64,000 nt of DNA from contig NZ_DASPLO010000195.1 in the NCBI RefSeq assembly GCF_035627495.1, positions 62,001 to 126,000 on the forward strand. The letters are read 5' to 3'. Shown piece by piece: positions 1 to 9,032 of the stretch (positions within the stretch are counted from its first letter, which is position 1; each line of letters opens with the position of its first letter). A program made the position numbers and the translations under genes. The notes under the pieces were generated by a model, which saw only the letters and a list, made by a program, of their open reading frames with translations, was not told the origin of the DNA and ran no database searches. Source of the DNA: Methylocaldum sp035627495 (GTDB taxonomy: Bacteria > Pseudomonadota > Gammaproteobacteria > Methylococcales > Methylococcaceae).

Positions 1-480
1 CCGATCAAACCTAAGGCCGAAAAAACGCTCAAACCGAAAGCGAAACCGAAGCAGGCCCAACGGCCAGTCAAGCGTTCGCCGATTCTGTCGACGCCCAGCG
101 AAGCAGCCGTGCAGCGGGCAACTGCTGAACAAGCACTGTCTCCACATCAAGTTCCGACCGAAACGGCGCCAGCCCCGGTGCCGCCGCCAGCCCCGGTCAT
201 TCCGCCGCGCTTCAACGCGAACTATCTCCGGAATCCGCCGCCGGCCTATCCCGTCCTTTCCCGCCGTCAGAGGGAGCAGGGCAAAGTGGTGCTCCGCGTT
301 CTGGTGAGCGCCGGCGGCGGTGCCGAACGGGTCGATATCCGCACCTCCAGCGGATTCGACCGGCTCGATGCCGCCGCCCTCGAGGCCGTCAAGCAGTGGA
401 AATTCGTTCCCGCCCGCCAGGGCGATCAGCCCGTGCCGGCGTGGGTGTTGGTCCCGATTTCATTCTCACTCGAAGGATAA
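1..480 (+). CDS. tonB: TonB energy transducer, C-terminal part (5' end outside window)
   Basis: The frame is open from base 1, so the gene is cut by the window edge; a GTG at 109 is internal. The first ~70 residues are rich in Pro, Lys and Ala, typical of the periplasm-spanning linker of TonB. The last ~85 residues form the TonB C-terminal domain, including YPVLSRRQREQGKVVLRV and a closing WKFVPA segment. TonB carries proton-motive force from ExbB/ExbD to outer-membrane receptors. exbB follows after 4 bp, so tonB-exbB-exbD are probably co-transcribed and serve the siderophore receptor downstream. Confidence 0.9.
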   Translation, partial: PIKPKAEKTLKPKAKPKQAQRPVKRSPILSTPSEAAVQRATAEQALSPHQVPTETAPAPVPPPAPVIPPRFNANYLRNPPPAYPVLSRRQREQGKVVLRVLVSAGGGAERVDIRTSSGFDRLDAAALEAVKQWKFVPARQGDQPVPAWVLVPISFSLEG

Positions 481-484
481 TCCT

Positions 485-1231
485 ATGGAAACGACAGAAA
501 CCTTGGGTTTGACCCATTTTCTCGCGCAAAGCGACACGGTCGGCAAAGCGATCTTCGCGATTCTCGTCGCCATGTCCGTCGCGAGTTGGTACTTCATCGT
601 GGCGAAGAACTTGCAGGCGCTGATCGCACGGCGCCGGACGGCCCGTTTTCTGGAGTCCTTCTGGAACGCCTCCTCCTTGCATGCCGTGGAGTTGCAACTG
701 GAAGAGCACCATCCCGACGAACCGTTTTCCCATCTCGCCTATCACGCCCTGGTTTCGTCCCGGCATCATGCCCGGCATGGCGCGGGTCGGCTGAACGAAG
801 CGGGCTCGGCGGCGGAGTTCCTGACGCGCTCCATGCGCCGGGTCATCGACGAAGAAACCGCGGCGCTCGAATGGGGTCTCACCGTGCTCGCATCTATCGG
901 CAGCACCGCACCGTTTGTCGGCTTGTTCGGAACGGTCTGGGGTGTTTACCACGCCCTGGTCAACATCGGCATGAGCGGGCAGGGGAGCCTCGATCAGATC
1001 GCGGGCCCGGTGGGCGAAGCACTGATCATGACCGGCGCCGGCCTCGCCGTGGCTATTCCTGCCGTGCTGGCCTACAACGCCTTCGCCCGTTCGAACCGGT
1101 TGCTGCTGGCCAAGCTCGATGCGTTCGCCCACGACCTGTTCGCGTTTCTGACCACCGGCGCGCATTTCGTCGGGACCGAGGCCGATGCTCGAAGCGGCGC
1201 GGTCGGCGAAGCCGTTGCGGGAGGTGCATGA
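485..1231 (+). CDS. exbB: ExbB/MotA-TolQ family proton channel subunit
   Basis: A 248-residue inner-membrane protein. The ATG at 485 lies just after the tonB stop with AAGGAT upstream; a longer reading from 320 would overlap tonB and is not credible. Three membrane segments are visible at about residues 17-40, 135-162 and 183-205. The last two carry the conserved ASIGSTAPFVGLFGTVWGV and MTGAGLAVAIPAVLAYN blocks of MotA/TolQ/ExbB channels. With ExbD it converts proton-motive force into movement of TonB. Its 3' end overlaps exbD, which implies coupled translation. Confidence 0.92.
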   Translation: METTETLGLTHFLAQSDTVGKAIFAILVAMSVASWYFIVAKNLQALIARRRTARFLESFWNASSLHAVELQLEEHHPDEPFSHLAYHALVSSRHHARHGAGRLNEAGSAAEFLTRSMRRVIDEETAALEWGLTVLASIGSTAPFVGLFGTVWGVYHALVNIGMSGQGSLDQIAGPVGEALIMTGAGLAVAIPAVLAYNAFARSNRLLLAKLDAFAHDLFAFLTTGAHFVGTEADARSGAVGEAVAGGA

Positions 1232-1659
1232 TGGCGTTCGGAAGCTTCAGTCAGGGGCAGGGCGGCATGCGTCCTTCGGCCGAGATCAACATGATCCCTC
1301 TCATCGACATCATGCTGGTATTGCTGGTCATTTTCATGATCACGACGCCTTTGCTCACGCATAACGTCAAGATCGATCTGCCCAGAGCGGCTAGCCAGCC
1401 GAGCACGGACAAAGCCGAGCATATCGATTTGTCGATCGACGGAACCGGCCGGCTTTTCTGGAACAACGAAGCGATCGACCGGGCAGGGATGCGCGAGCGC
1501 TTCGCGGCGGCAGCGCAGCAACAGCCCCAGCCCGAGGTGCATCTGCGGGCCGATAAAACCACGGCTTATCAAATCATCGCCGAAGTCCTGGCCGCCTCGG
1601 CCAATGCCGGCGTGACGCGCATCGGCTTCGTCTCCGATCCGAACGAAGCCAAGCCTTGA
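1231..1659 (+). CDS. exbD: ExbD/TolR family biopolymer transport protein
   Basis: A 142-residue protein with a short cytoplasmic tail, one membrane helix and a periplasmic domain. The helix starts INMIPLIDIMLVLLVIFM and holds the conserved aspartate (D26) needed for proton use. Two in-frame ATGs exist (1228 and 1231). GGAGGT at 1220-1225 has usable spacing only to 1231, so that start is chosen; it overlaps the exbB stop by one base. It completes the TonB-ExbB-ExbD complex. Confidence 0.9.
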   Translation: MAFGSFSQGQGGMRPSAEINMIPLIDIMLVLLVIFMITTPLLTHNVKIDLPRAASQPSTDKAEHIDLSIDGTGRLFWNNEAIDRAGMRERFAAAAQQQPQPEVHLRADKTTAYQIIAEVLAASANAGVTRIGFVSDPNEAKP

Positions 1660-1741
1660 ATTTACAAATCAGCCACCCAGCCGTTTTCCAGCCAGGTAGC
1701 CAGCGATTCGACCTTTACCAGTTACCTAGGGGAAAACAGTT

Positions 1742-3889
1742 ATGACTAATAAGAACAAATACCGGCTTAAAACGACTGCGTTCGCGGGAGCGCCTCTTGC
1801 CCTTGCCTTGGCATGCGCGGCCGATGGCGTCGTTGCCGCGGACGAGGACACCCCCACGCTCGACCAGGTCAAAGTGGTCGGTAAGATGGCAGAGCCGGAC
1901 GGCGACACCAAAGGCTATGTCGCCAGACGCACCACGACGGCAACCAAAACCGACACTCCCCTGATCGACGTCCCGCAGTCGATCACCGTCATCACGCAGG
2001 AGTTGATCAAGGACCAGAACATGCAGAGCATCGCCGACACGGTCCGCTATGTGCCCGGTGTCGTCATGTCGCAAGGCGAAGGAAACCGGGACGCGGTGAT
2101 TTTCCGCGGCAACGCGTCGACCGGCGATATGTACGTCGACGGCATACGCGACGATGTCCAGTATTTCCGCGATCTTTACAACATCGATCGGGTGGAGGTG
2201 CTGAAAGGCCCGAACGCGATGATTTTCGGCCGTGGCAGCTCCGGCGGTCTGATCAACCGGGTAACCAAGCAGGCGAACTGGGAGAACCCGCGCGAAGCGA
2301 GCTTTCAGGTCGGGTCTTGGGATAAATTCCGTTTGACCGGGGACTTCGGTCAGGCCATCAACGAAAATTTCGCCGTTCGTCTCACCAGTATGTGGGAGAG
2401 TTCCCGCAGCTTCCGCGAGGGCTTCCATGCCGAGCGCTGGGGCGTCAATCCGACGGTCGCCTGGCGTCTGGGAGATCAGACCCAAGTGATCTTCGGTTAC
2501 GAACATTACGAGGACGATCGCGTCGCGGACCGCGGCATTCCCTCGTTCTCGGGCCGCCCGGTCGAAACCGACGTCGGCACGTTTTTCGGCGATCCGAGGC
2601 GCAGTCCGACCTGGGCGGACGTCGATGCATTCAGCGCCCTGATCGATCACGACTTCGGCAGCGGAATCAAATTCCGCAACCGCACCCGCTATGCCATCTA
2701 CGACAAGTTCTACCAGAACATCTTTCCGGGAGCGGTCAATGCTGGCGGCAGCCAGGTGTCGATCTCGGCCTACAACAATGCAACCCAGCGCGAGAATTTC
2801 TTCAACCAGACCGATGTGACGTTTGAGCTGGAGACCGGTCCTTTCAAACACACCCTTTTGACCGGCGCCGAGTTCGGCCACCAGGAAACCGATAACTTCC
2901 GCGAGACCGGCTTTTTCACGGCAGTCGGTCCCAACACGACGTCGGTCAGGGTTCCCTTGGCGAATCCGAGATTTACCGGCCCCGTGACCTTCCGCCAGAA
3001 TGCCACGGACGCGGACAATCACGGCCTTGCCACCATCGCCGCGGGCTATTTTCAGGATCAGATCGAGCTCACCAAGCACTGGCAGCTCGTGGCGGGGCTG
3101 CGCTACGACAGCTTCGAGGTCGATTTCCGCAACAACCGCAACGGTCAGACCTTTTACACCAACGACGACCTGTGGTCGCCGCGTGGAGGCTTGATCTTCA
3201 AGCCGTTCGACGCGCTCTCTTTGTATGCCAACTACAGCATCGCCTATGTGCCGCGGGCGGGCGATCAGTTGGCTTCGCTAACCCTGGCCAATAGTTCGTT
3301 GGAACCGGAAGAATTCAAGAACTACGAGGTGGGCGCGAAGTGGGATATCCGTCCCGACCTGTCAGCAACCCTGGCCTTCTATCAGCTCGATCGCCTCAAT
3401 GCCATCGCCACCGATCCCAACAACCCGGCGGTGTCGTTCCTGGTCGACGGTCAGCGGACTCGGGGAATAGAGCTGGGAATGAGCGGCAACATCACCGACC
3501 AGTGGCGCGTCATCGGCGGATACGCCTACCAGGATGCCGAGATCACCGAGAGCCTCTCGGCCAGCGCCCCGAAAGGCAACAAGGTGGCCCAGATCCCGGA
3601 ACACACCTTCTCGTTGTGGAACCGCTACGACTTTACGCCGCAGTGGGGCGTCGGCCTGGGCGCGGTATACCGTAGCGAAATGTTCGCGGCCACCGATAAT
3701 CTTGTCACCCTGCCTGGCTTTCTCCGCTTCGATGGAGCCGTCTACTACACGATCAACGACAATGTCCAGGTGCAGGTAAATGTCGAAAACCTCTTCGACA
3801 AGGAGTATTTCGCTTCGGCACACAGCAACAACAACATCATGCCGGGCTCGCCGATCGCCGCCAACGCCGCGATACGGGTGAGATTTTGA
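1742..3889 (+). CDS. TonB-dependent siderophore receptor
   Basis: A 715-residue outer-membrane receptor. It has a signal peptide ending near residue 32, a TonB-box-like segment (TLDQVKVVG, about 39-47), a plug domain (IDVPQSITVITQELI, then GVVMSQGEGNRDAVIFRG and the GPNAMIFGRGSSGGLIN loop), and a ~22-strand barrel ending in ...AAIRVRF with the terminal aromatic residue typical of BamA substrates. The closest families are FhuE/FcuA/Fiu-like siderophore receptors; the ligand cannot be told from sequence. It sits 82 bp after exbD and overlaps the next gene by one base. I see no clear Fur box upstream. Confidence 0.9.
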   Translation: MTNKNKYRLKTTAFAGAPLALALACAADGVVAADEDTPTLDQVKVVGKMAEPDGDTKGYVARRTTTATKTDTPLIDVPQSITVITQELIKDQNMQSIADTVRYVPGVVMSQGEGNRDAVIFRGNASTGDMYVDGIRDDVQYFRDLYNIDRVEVLKGPNAMIFGRGSSGGLINRVTKQANWENPREASFQVGSWDKFRLTGDFGQAINENFAVRLTSMWESSRSFREGFHAERWGVNPTVAWRLGDQTQVIFGYEHYEDDRVADRGIPSFSGRPVETDVGTFFGDPRRSPTWADVDAFSALIDHDFGSGIKFRNRTRYAIYDKFYQNIFPGAVNAGGSQVSISAYNNATQRENFFNQTDVTFELETGPFKHTLLTGAEFGHQETDNFRETGFFTAVGPNTTSVRVPLANPRFTGPVTFRQNATDADNHGLATIAAGYFQDQIELTKHWQLVAGLRYDSFEVDFRNNRNGQTFYTNDDLWSPRGGLIFKPFDALSLYANYSIAYVPRAGDQLASLTLANSSLEPEEFKNYEVGAKWDIRPDLSATLAFYQLDRLNAIATDPNNPAVSFLVDGQRTRGIELGMSGNITDQWRVIGGYAYQDAEITESLSASAPKGNKVAQIPEHTFSLWNRYDFTPQWGVGLGAVYRSEMFAATDNLVTLPGFLRFDGAVYYTINDNVQVQVNVENLFDKEYFASAHSNNNIMPGSPIAANAAIRVRF

Positions 3890-4587
3890 TGGGGGCCGCC
3901 GAGTTCGGCCTTTCGGCACCCCCGCCGCGCGTCAAACCCTCGGGAGGATACCTATTTCTCCCCAGGCGCTTGGCGCGCGGGGCATTTCTCAAATGGCTGC
4001 GCCGCGTTCATGCCTGGATCGGGCTATGGGGCGCGGCGCTGGGGCTTTTGTTCGGGACTACGGGGATCCTGCTCAACCATCGCGAGATGATGAAAATTCC
4101 GGTCGCCCGAATGGAGCAGAACATGGTTCAGCTGCCGCTGCCCGAACCGCGCCCTGCCGATCCTGAGGCTCTGGCCGAATGGCTCGGGCAGACGCTGAAT
4201 TTCGCGTCGGGAAGATCGAAGAGTACGCTGGAGCCCGGCAAGACCGTCATCTGGAATGGGGTGGCCGTGCAGCAGCCGGCGCGCTGGCAGGTGGCTTTGC
4301 GCACGCCGCAACGCTTCGTGCAAGCGGAATATTGGGAGGGTAACGCTTTTGTCACCGTCAAGCGTGGCGAAGCCAATTTCTTCGCCTTGCTCAACAATCT
4401 GCACCGAGGCGTGAGCTTGGGCGCCGGCTGGATATTGCTGGTGGACACGCTAGCCGGCGGACTCGTCGTGCTCAGCCTGACCGGCGTGCTGCTGTGGACT
4501 CGCCTGCATGGCCGCCGGCTTGCCGCCGCCGGGCTCGGCCTCAGCTCTCTCGGCTTAGGACTATGGTTTGCCTGGCAGGCGTTGTAG
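3889..4587 (+). CDS. PepSY-associated transmembrane protein
   Basis: A 232-residue inner-membrane protein. The ATG at 3889 overlaps the receptor stop (TGATG); a TTG one codon earlier is less likely. One helix at about 45-65 follows a WLRRVHAWIGLWG segment and leads to GTTGILLNHRE, the hallmark of PepSY-associated TM proteins. A periplasmic domain follows, then LLNNLHRGVSLG and two C-terminal helices. Relatives sit beside siderophore receptors and are thought to help release or reduce iron at the inner membrane. Its position at the end of the tonB-receptor operon fits that; the exact role is inference. Confidence 0.8.
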   Translation: MGAAEFGLSAPPPRVKPSGGYLFLPRRLARGAFLKWLRRVHAWIGLWGAALGLLFGTTGILLNHREMMKIPVARMEQNMVQLPLPEPRPADPEALAEWLGQTLNFASGRSKSTLEPGKTVIWNGVAVQQPARWQVALRTPQRFVQAEYWEGNAFVTVKRGEANFFALLNNLHRGVSLGAGWILLVDTLAGGLVVLSLTGVLLWTRLHGRRLAAAGLGLSSLGLGLWFAWQAL

Positions 4588-5034
4588 GGGAAAGGCAATC
4601 TCGATCCGTGCGGATCAACGTCGGAGGGCTTGGAGAAAAACGCTCTGTTTTTTTCGGCCACCTCGCCGAAACGGATATTTCCGCCGCTGTTCAATCGCTA
4701 TGAAGGGAACGCCAACGCCTTCGGCAATCGTATCAACAATGCGGTGCGCACCTTTCCCGCGACCGGCCGGCGGGTTCGCACCGACCTGTCGGCCATGCTG
4801 TTTCTTTGGATGTAGGCGGGTGCCTAATGTGGTGGTTGTAGTTGGCGCGCTCAGGCTGACTCGTGTTCGCTTCGAGAAGATGATCTCGAAAACCGGTCCC
4901 GGTTGAAATCGAAGGGCCTATCGTCCGTGCAACAGAAGATTGGAAAGCGCATTCCGGACGATCTTTTTGCCGGATCGGCGGTCATAGCAAATTAATAGGA
5001 AAAGAAGCCTATCCGAGCGACAAGGAGGCTCGAC
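4588..5034. other. Intergenic region without a recognisable gene
   Basis: About 450 bases. It holds a short perfect palindrome (GATCCG-TG-CGGATC, 4603-4616) and a run of seven T at about 4646. A 61-codon reading at 4630-4815 has no recognisable family or ribosome site and is not called. AGGAGG-like bases just before 5035 serve the BON gene. Confidence 0.5.
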
Positions 5035-5385
5035 ATGATTAAGCGCATACGCTTTTTCGTGACTTTTTTGGCTGTGACCGTTGCGAGTTTCGCCAGTCCT
5101 CCGGCATTCGCAGAAACAGGCGACTCCACGGAGGGAATCTTCGCCCGGACTGCCGGAGAGTACATGAGCGACAAGGCGATCGCCGTCGAGGTCAAATCGG
5201 CATTGCTGGCGGACCCGAGCACGAGCGGGATCGTCATTCAAGTCGAGACCGATAAGGGCATCGTGCAACTGGGCGGACTCGTCGACAGCGAGGCCGAAAA
5301 GAAGCGGGTGGTGGAGATTGCCCGCGGCGTTGAGGGTGTTATGGACGTCAAGCACAACATTAGCGTGGGAGGGGGCTTGCAGTAG
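5035..5385 (+). CDS. Periplasmic BON-domain protein
   Basis: A 116-residue exported protein. The signal peptide is residues 1-26 (cut after AFA). One BON domain covers about residues 48-113, with SDKAIAVEVKSALLADP, then GIVQLGGLVDSEAEKKRVVEIA and a closing GVMDVKHNI. A good ribosome site (AAGGAGG) lies before the ATG. BON domains bind phospholipid or peptidoglycan surfaces; OsmY-type relatives protect the envelope under osmotic stress. It is a single-domain form, shorter than two-domain OsmY. It stands 89 bp before an AsmA-like gene, also an envelope protein. Confidence 0.85.
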   Translation: MIKRIRFFVTFLAVTVASFASPPAFAETGDSTEGIFARTAGEYMSDKAIAVEVKSALLADPSTSGIVIQVETDKGIVQLGGLVDSEAEKKRVVEIARGVEGVMDVKHNISVGGGLQ

Positions 5386-5474
5386 CGCCCGCCGCACGTC
5401 TGAACGGTTGCCGACCTGCCGGACGCCGAAGTGGGAGGTAGCCTGTCGATGATCGCTTTCCTTGGGAAAAGATT

Positions 5475-7460
5475 ATGTTGCGGTTCTTGAAATGGATAGC
5501 TGTCGGGCTCGGGACCTTGATCGCGACCTTGATCGGGATTTTGGTTCTCGCCGTCGTCCTTATCGTGGCCTTCTTCGACCTGAACACGCTTCGCGAGCCC
5601 CTGTCCACGGCGGTCAGCAAGTCCCTCGGCCGCGACTTCTCGATCAACGGCGATTTGAGCGCGGATTGGTCGTTGACGCCGCGCTTCACGATCAACGACG
5701 TGGAACTGGCCAATGCCCCCTGGGGGAGCGAACCGGAGATGTTCACCCTCGACCGGCTGGCCTTCGCCGTCCGGATTCCGGATCTCTTCAAGGGGCGCAT
5801 CGTGCTTCCGGAAATCCGTGTCTCGAAACCCCGCATGTTGCTGGAACGGAACCCCGAGGGAATGGCCAACTGGGAGTTCGGCGACAAGGACAAGAAAGAG
5901 GAGCGGGATCGGGCCGAGAGTCCCATAAGCGAAAGGTGGTTTCCGAAAATCGACAGCCTCGCCATCGACGACGGACGGTTGTTGTTCCGCGATCCGACCA
6001 TGGATACCCAACTGGACATGAATGTATCGACGGCGGTCGGAGAATCGGACGAGCAGGCGGTCGAACTGAACGGCCAGGGCCGACTGCAGCAGGAGCAATT
6101 CACGCTGAAGGTCAGAGGCGGTTCAGTGCTGGATCTTTGGAAAGAAGAGCAGCCCTTCCCGGTAAACGTCGAGGTCGCATACGGCAAGACCGAGGCCAAG
6201 GTGGCGGGCACGATAGCCGAACCCTTACAGCTTCAGGGCCCCGATTTGCGCTTCGAGGCGAAAGGGCCGGATCTTGCGGCGCTCGCCGCCGTCGTTCCCG
6301 TGTGGATACCGGAAACTCCGCCGTACCGGTTCAGGGGAAAGATTAACCGCGAGGGCGAACGCTGGCTTTTGAAGGGGTTCGAAGGCAATCTCGGCAATAG
6401 CGATCTCACCGGCGATCTCACGTTCATGATGCGGAAAGACCGGCCCTATCTGGTAGGCGATGTAGTTTCCCGCAAGCTCGACTTCAAGGATTTCGTGGGC
6501 ATTTTCGGGGCCGATCCGACGCCGTCCCCCGAGGAGCCAGAACGTCCGCGGCTGCTCCCCGACAAGCCGTACCCTGTCGAGGGCTTGCGCACTGCCGACG
6601 GAGACATCCGCTTCCAGAGCAAAAACATCGTGACCCCGTGGATGCCAGTGGACGATGTATTCGTCGATATCAAAATGGATCGGGGCATGCTGACGATCCA
6701 GCCGGCAAAGCTTACCGTAGGCTACGGCGCGATCGACTCCAACGTGACGGTGAACGCGCGCGGCGAAAAATTACAGACCGAAGTCAAAGGAAAAATCGAC
6801 AAGGTGCCCTTTAAGCGTCTGGCCGCGGGAACCCCGTTCGAACAGGAGACGGCCGGCACCTTTTTCGGGCGCCTGCATCTGACCACTGAGGGCAACTCGG
6901 TGGCGGAGATGGCCGCCCACGCAGACGGCGGCATCACGATTCTGATGGAGCAGGGCCGCATCAGCAACCTGATGATGGAACTCCTCGGGGTCGACATCGC
7001 CGAGAGCCTGCAGAAGCTCATAGGCAAAGACCCGAGCATTCCGGTGCGCTGCACCATCGCCGATTTTATCATCAGCGACGGCGTGGTGAAGACTCAGTTG
7101 TTCCTGATGGATACCACGGATACCAATGTTCTTTTGGAAGGCCAGGTCAATCTGGCCACCGAAGCGCTGGATCTCCGTCTGTCCGCTCATCCCAAGGACT
7201 TCAGTCCGTTCAGCGCGAGGACTCCCATCAAAATCGGCGGAAACCTGAAGAAGCCGCGGCCGTATCCGGAGCCCGCGCCACTCGCTGGCCGCGCCGCGGC
7301 CTCCGTAGCCCTGGGTGCGCTTTTGACTCCCGCCGCCGCGTTGATTCCCTGGGTCGAACTCGGCCTGGCCGAAGACAGCCAGTGCCACGCCCTAATCGAT
7401 GCCGCCAGCACCAAGGAGAAGATTCCGAAAAAGGAACGAGAACAACAGGAACGGCCCTAA
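5475..7460 (+). CDS. AsmA family protein
   Basis: A 661-residue protein with one N-terminal membrane helix (about 8-35) and a long periplasmic part. The AsmA N-terminal signature follows the helix: LGRDFSINGDLSADWSLTPRFTINDVELANAPWG. The C-terminal AsmA region includes HADGGITILMEQGRISNLMMELLGVDIAESL and IADFIISDGVVKTQLFLMDT. Members are thought to carry phospholipids across the periplasm or assist outer-membrane biogenesis. It is a mid-length member. The closing ~30 residues are charged and may be disordered. Confidence 0.85.
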   Translation: MLRFLKWIAVGLGTLIATLIGILVLAVVLIVAFFDLNTLREPLSTAVSKSLGRDFSINGDLSADWSLTPRFTINDVELANAPWGSEPEMFTLDRLAFAVRIPDLFKGRIVLPEIRVSKPRMLLERNPEGMANWEFGDKDKKEERDRAESPISERWFPKIDSLAIDDGRLLFRDPTMDTQLDMNVSTAVGESDEQAVELNGQGRLQQEQFTLKVRGGSVLDLWKEEQPFPVNVEVAYGKTEAKVAGTIAEPLQLQGPDLRFEAKGPDLAALAAVVPVWIPETPPYRFRGKINREGERWLLKGFEGNLGNSDLTGDLTFMMRKDRPYLVGDVVSRKLDFKDFVGIFGADPTPSPEEPERPRLLPDKPYPVEGLRTADGDIRFQSKNIVTPWMPVDDVFVDIKMDRGMLTIQPAKLTVGYGAIDSNVTVNARGEKLQTEVKGKIDKVPFKRLAAGTPFEQETAGTFFGRLHLTTEGNSVAEMAAHADGGITILMEQGRISNLMMELLGVDIAESLQKLIGKDPSIPVRCTIADFIISDGVVKTQLFLMDTTDTNVLLEGQVNLATEALDLRLSAHPKDFSPFSARTPIKIGGNLKKPRPYPEPAPLAGRAAASVALGALLTPAAALIPWVELGLAEDSQCHALIDAASTKEKIPKKEREQQERP

Positions 7461-7516
7461 GCCGGTGTTGCGATACCTGGGCGGGTTTTTACCGAATCCG
7501 TCGTGATTGGTTGATG

Positions 7517-7756
7517 CTACGCGGCGACGGGTTCGATGTCGCTCTCGGGCACCCGCAAAATGCCGCCGGAAGGAAGTTCGATAAAACAATCGCCGCTGTT
7601 GAAGCGCGAATAGCGCGTGATCTTGGCGGGCTGACCGGGGTGGAGGTCCTTGAAAAAATCCGGTCGCTTGGGTTTATACAGTACGGTCGTACCGAGGGGG
7701 ATTTTGGCGCTGGGTTGAGACAATCGGGGATTCATAGCTGTGGAAGATTTATCCAT
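7517..7756 (-). CDS. Small conserved protein of unknown function (copy 1 of 2)
   Basis: A 79-residue protein that I do not recognise as a named family. The conserved core runs from VLYKPKRPDF through RYSRF to CFIELPSGGILRVPESDIEPV; the mix of beta-prone segments and basic loops suggests a small SH3-like barrel, but that is only a guess. A second ATG at 7735 could be the true start; neither start has a clear ribosome site. A decayed copy lies at 22665-22895, and a block ~130 bp upstream of this gene is also found upstream of that copy. The duplication is evidence that this is a real gene. Confidence 0.65.
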   Translation of the reverse strand: MDKSSTAMNPRLSQPSAKIPLGTTVLYKPKRPDFFKDLHPGQPAKITRYSRFNSGDCFIELPSGGILRVPESDIEPVAA

Positions 7757-7886
7757 TATAGACGTAAAACCGATCGATCCGTTAATGAGATCGAGCGGGG
7801 CTGAACGGCTAGTCGGTGAAATCGATGGTGGAACGCGCTGGGGCCGTGGCCGATGAAGTCCAGCATAAGGTGTGACAAGGGAGTTT

Positions 7887-7942
7887 TAAGAGGCTCTATT
7901 CAATCCTTCTTCGCATGCCGTGTAAGCTCGTAAAGTTACGTA
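7887..7942 (-). promoter_or_regulatory. Upstream block shared with the paralogue at 22665
   Basis: Most positions match 23029-23084, including CCGTGTAAG and TTACGTA. Inside is a dyad, GTAA-N10-TTAC, whose arms are kept in both copies while the spacer differs. It begins 370 bases beyond the stop end of its gene, against 364 for the other copy. A promoter or operator duplicated with the gene is the likely reading; no protein is assigned. Confidence 0.4.
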
Positions 7943-7991
7943 CGGATTGCGATCCGAGGTTCCAAGCTCCTGTTCGGATAGACCGAACGGA

Positions 7992-8924
7992 TTACAAGTC
8001 CGGGAGTGGTTGGAGACCCCGTAGGTTTCGGAAACTGCTGGAACGCACGGTATCGAGAAAGTCCAGCATGAAGGCCGATGCCGCCATTGCCTCGGTGGTC
8101 GCCGCGTGCAACGCGCTCCACAGGCCTTTTTTGCCGATGGGTTTTGCCAGAACGTAGTCCCGATCGAGATAGCTCTGCACCGTCCAGTTGGGCAAGGCCG
8201 CGATGCCGCGCCGGCTGGCCACCAGCTGCAAGATCGCCACGGTCAGCTCGGCGGTGCGCCGCTTCGGCTCTATCCCGACCGGCTTCAATACCTTGCGCAC
8301 GATGTCCAGCATGTCTTCCGGCACCGGATAGCTGATCAAGGTTTCCTCGATGAAATCCTCCGGTTTCAGAAAGGGCTGGGATGCGAAGGGATGCTGCCGC
8401 GACACGAGGCCGACGATTTCAAAACTGAACAGAGGGTGGAAAACGAGCCCGGAGCGCGGTTGCGGCTCCGAAACCACCACCAGTTCCGCCCGATTTTCCA
8501 GCAATAGGGTCAATGGATCGGTGTGAAAGCCCGAGACCAGATCCAGTTCGATTTCCGGCCAGTGCTCCCGGAACTGGTCCATGGCCGGCATGAGCCAATC
8601 GAAACAGGTGTGGCACTCCACCGCGATGCGGAGCTGTCCGGCTTCGCCTTGGGCGATGCGCGCGATGTCCCGTTCCGCCTCTCCGACCAGTTTCATGACC
8701 GTTTCCGCGAGAGTGTGCAGGCGCTGGCCCGCCGGCGAGAGCCGCAGCGGCTGGCTCTTGCGCTCGAACAGGCTGACGCCGTAGTGCTCCTCCAGTTGTT
8801 TAATCTGATGCGAGATCGCCGACTGGGTGAGATATATCCGGGTCGCGGCGCGGGACAGGTTGCCGGTTTCCACCAGGGCCAGCAGGGTTTGCAAATGGCG
8901 CAGTTCCAAAATCGACTGAATCAT
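7992..8924 (-). CDS. metR: LysR-type regulator MetR
   Basis: A 310-residue LysR-type regulator. The N-terminal winged helix-turn-helix (residues 1-60) includes LRHLQTLLALVETGNLSRAA and LTQSAISHQIKQLEEHYGV. The effector domain has MetR-type segments such as ECHTCFDWLMPAMDQFR and PEIELDLVSGFHTDPL. MetR activates methionine genes, with homocysteine as co-effector. It is transcribed divergently from metE, the classic arrangement, with a candidate MetR box in the 108-bp gap. ATG at 8924 begins MIQSILELRHL, matching the family. Confidence 0.95.
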   Translation of the reverse strand: MIQSILELRHLQTLLALVETGNLSRAATRIYLTQSAISHQIKQLEEHYGVSLFERKSQPLRLSPAGQRLHTLAETVMKLVGEAERDIARIAQGEAGQLRIAVECHTCFDWLMPAMDQFREHWPEIELDLVSGFHTDPLTLLLENRAELVVVSEPQPRSGLVFHPLFSFEIVGLVSRQHPFASQPFLKPEDFIEETLISYPVPEDMLDIVRKVLKPVGIEPKRRTAELTVAILQLVASRRGIAALPNWTVQSYLDRDYVLAKPIGKKGLWSALHAATTEAMAASAFMLDFLDTVRSSSFRNLRGLQPLPDL

Positions 8925-8960
8925 GAATGAAATCGATGAAGATTATTAAAAAGTTGAGTT

Positions 8961-8973
8961 TGAATAATAATCA
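8961..8973. promoter_or_regulatory. Probable MetR binding box between metR and metE
   Basis: TGAATAATAATCA matches the MetR consensus TGAA-N5-TTCA at seven of eight fixed positions. It lies 37 bp upstream of metR and about 60 bp upstream of metE, where it could serve both promoters. The consensus is established for MetR; binding here is inferred. Confidence 0.5.
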
Positions 8974-9032
8974 CCGTGAACCGATCATGCCAGTTCCAAA
9001 TCGACAAATATTAAGAAGAGGAGCAGGATTTT

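Noticed and set aside
1660..1741. Fur box before the siderophore receptor
   Set aside because: No stretch approaches the GATAATGAT dyad pattern; control by Fur may act upstream of tonB outside the window.
1715..3079. 454-codon minus-strand frame opposite the siderophore receptor
   Set aside because: Shadow frame without recognisable motifs; the plus strand encodes a clear receptor.
4630..4815. 61-codon frame (MEKNALFFSATSPKR...)
   Set aside because: No ribosome site, no family I can name, and a competing overlapping frame. Could be a fragment but cannot be supported.
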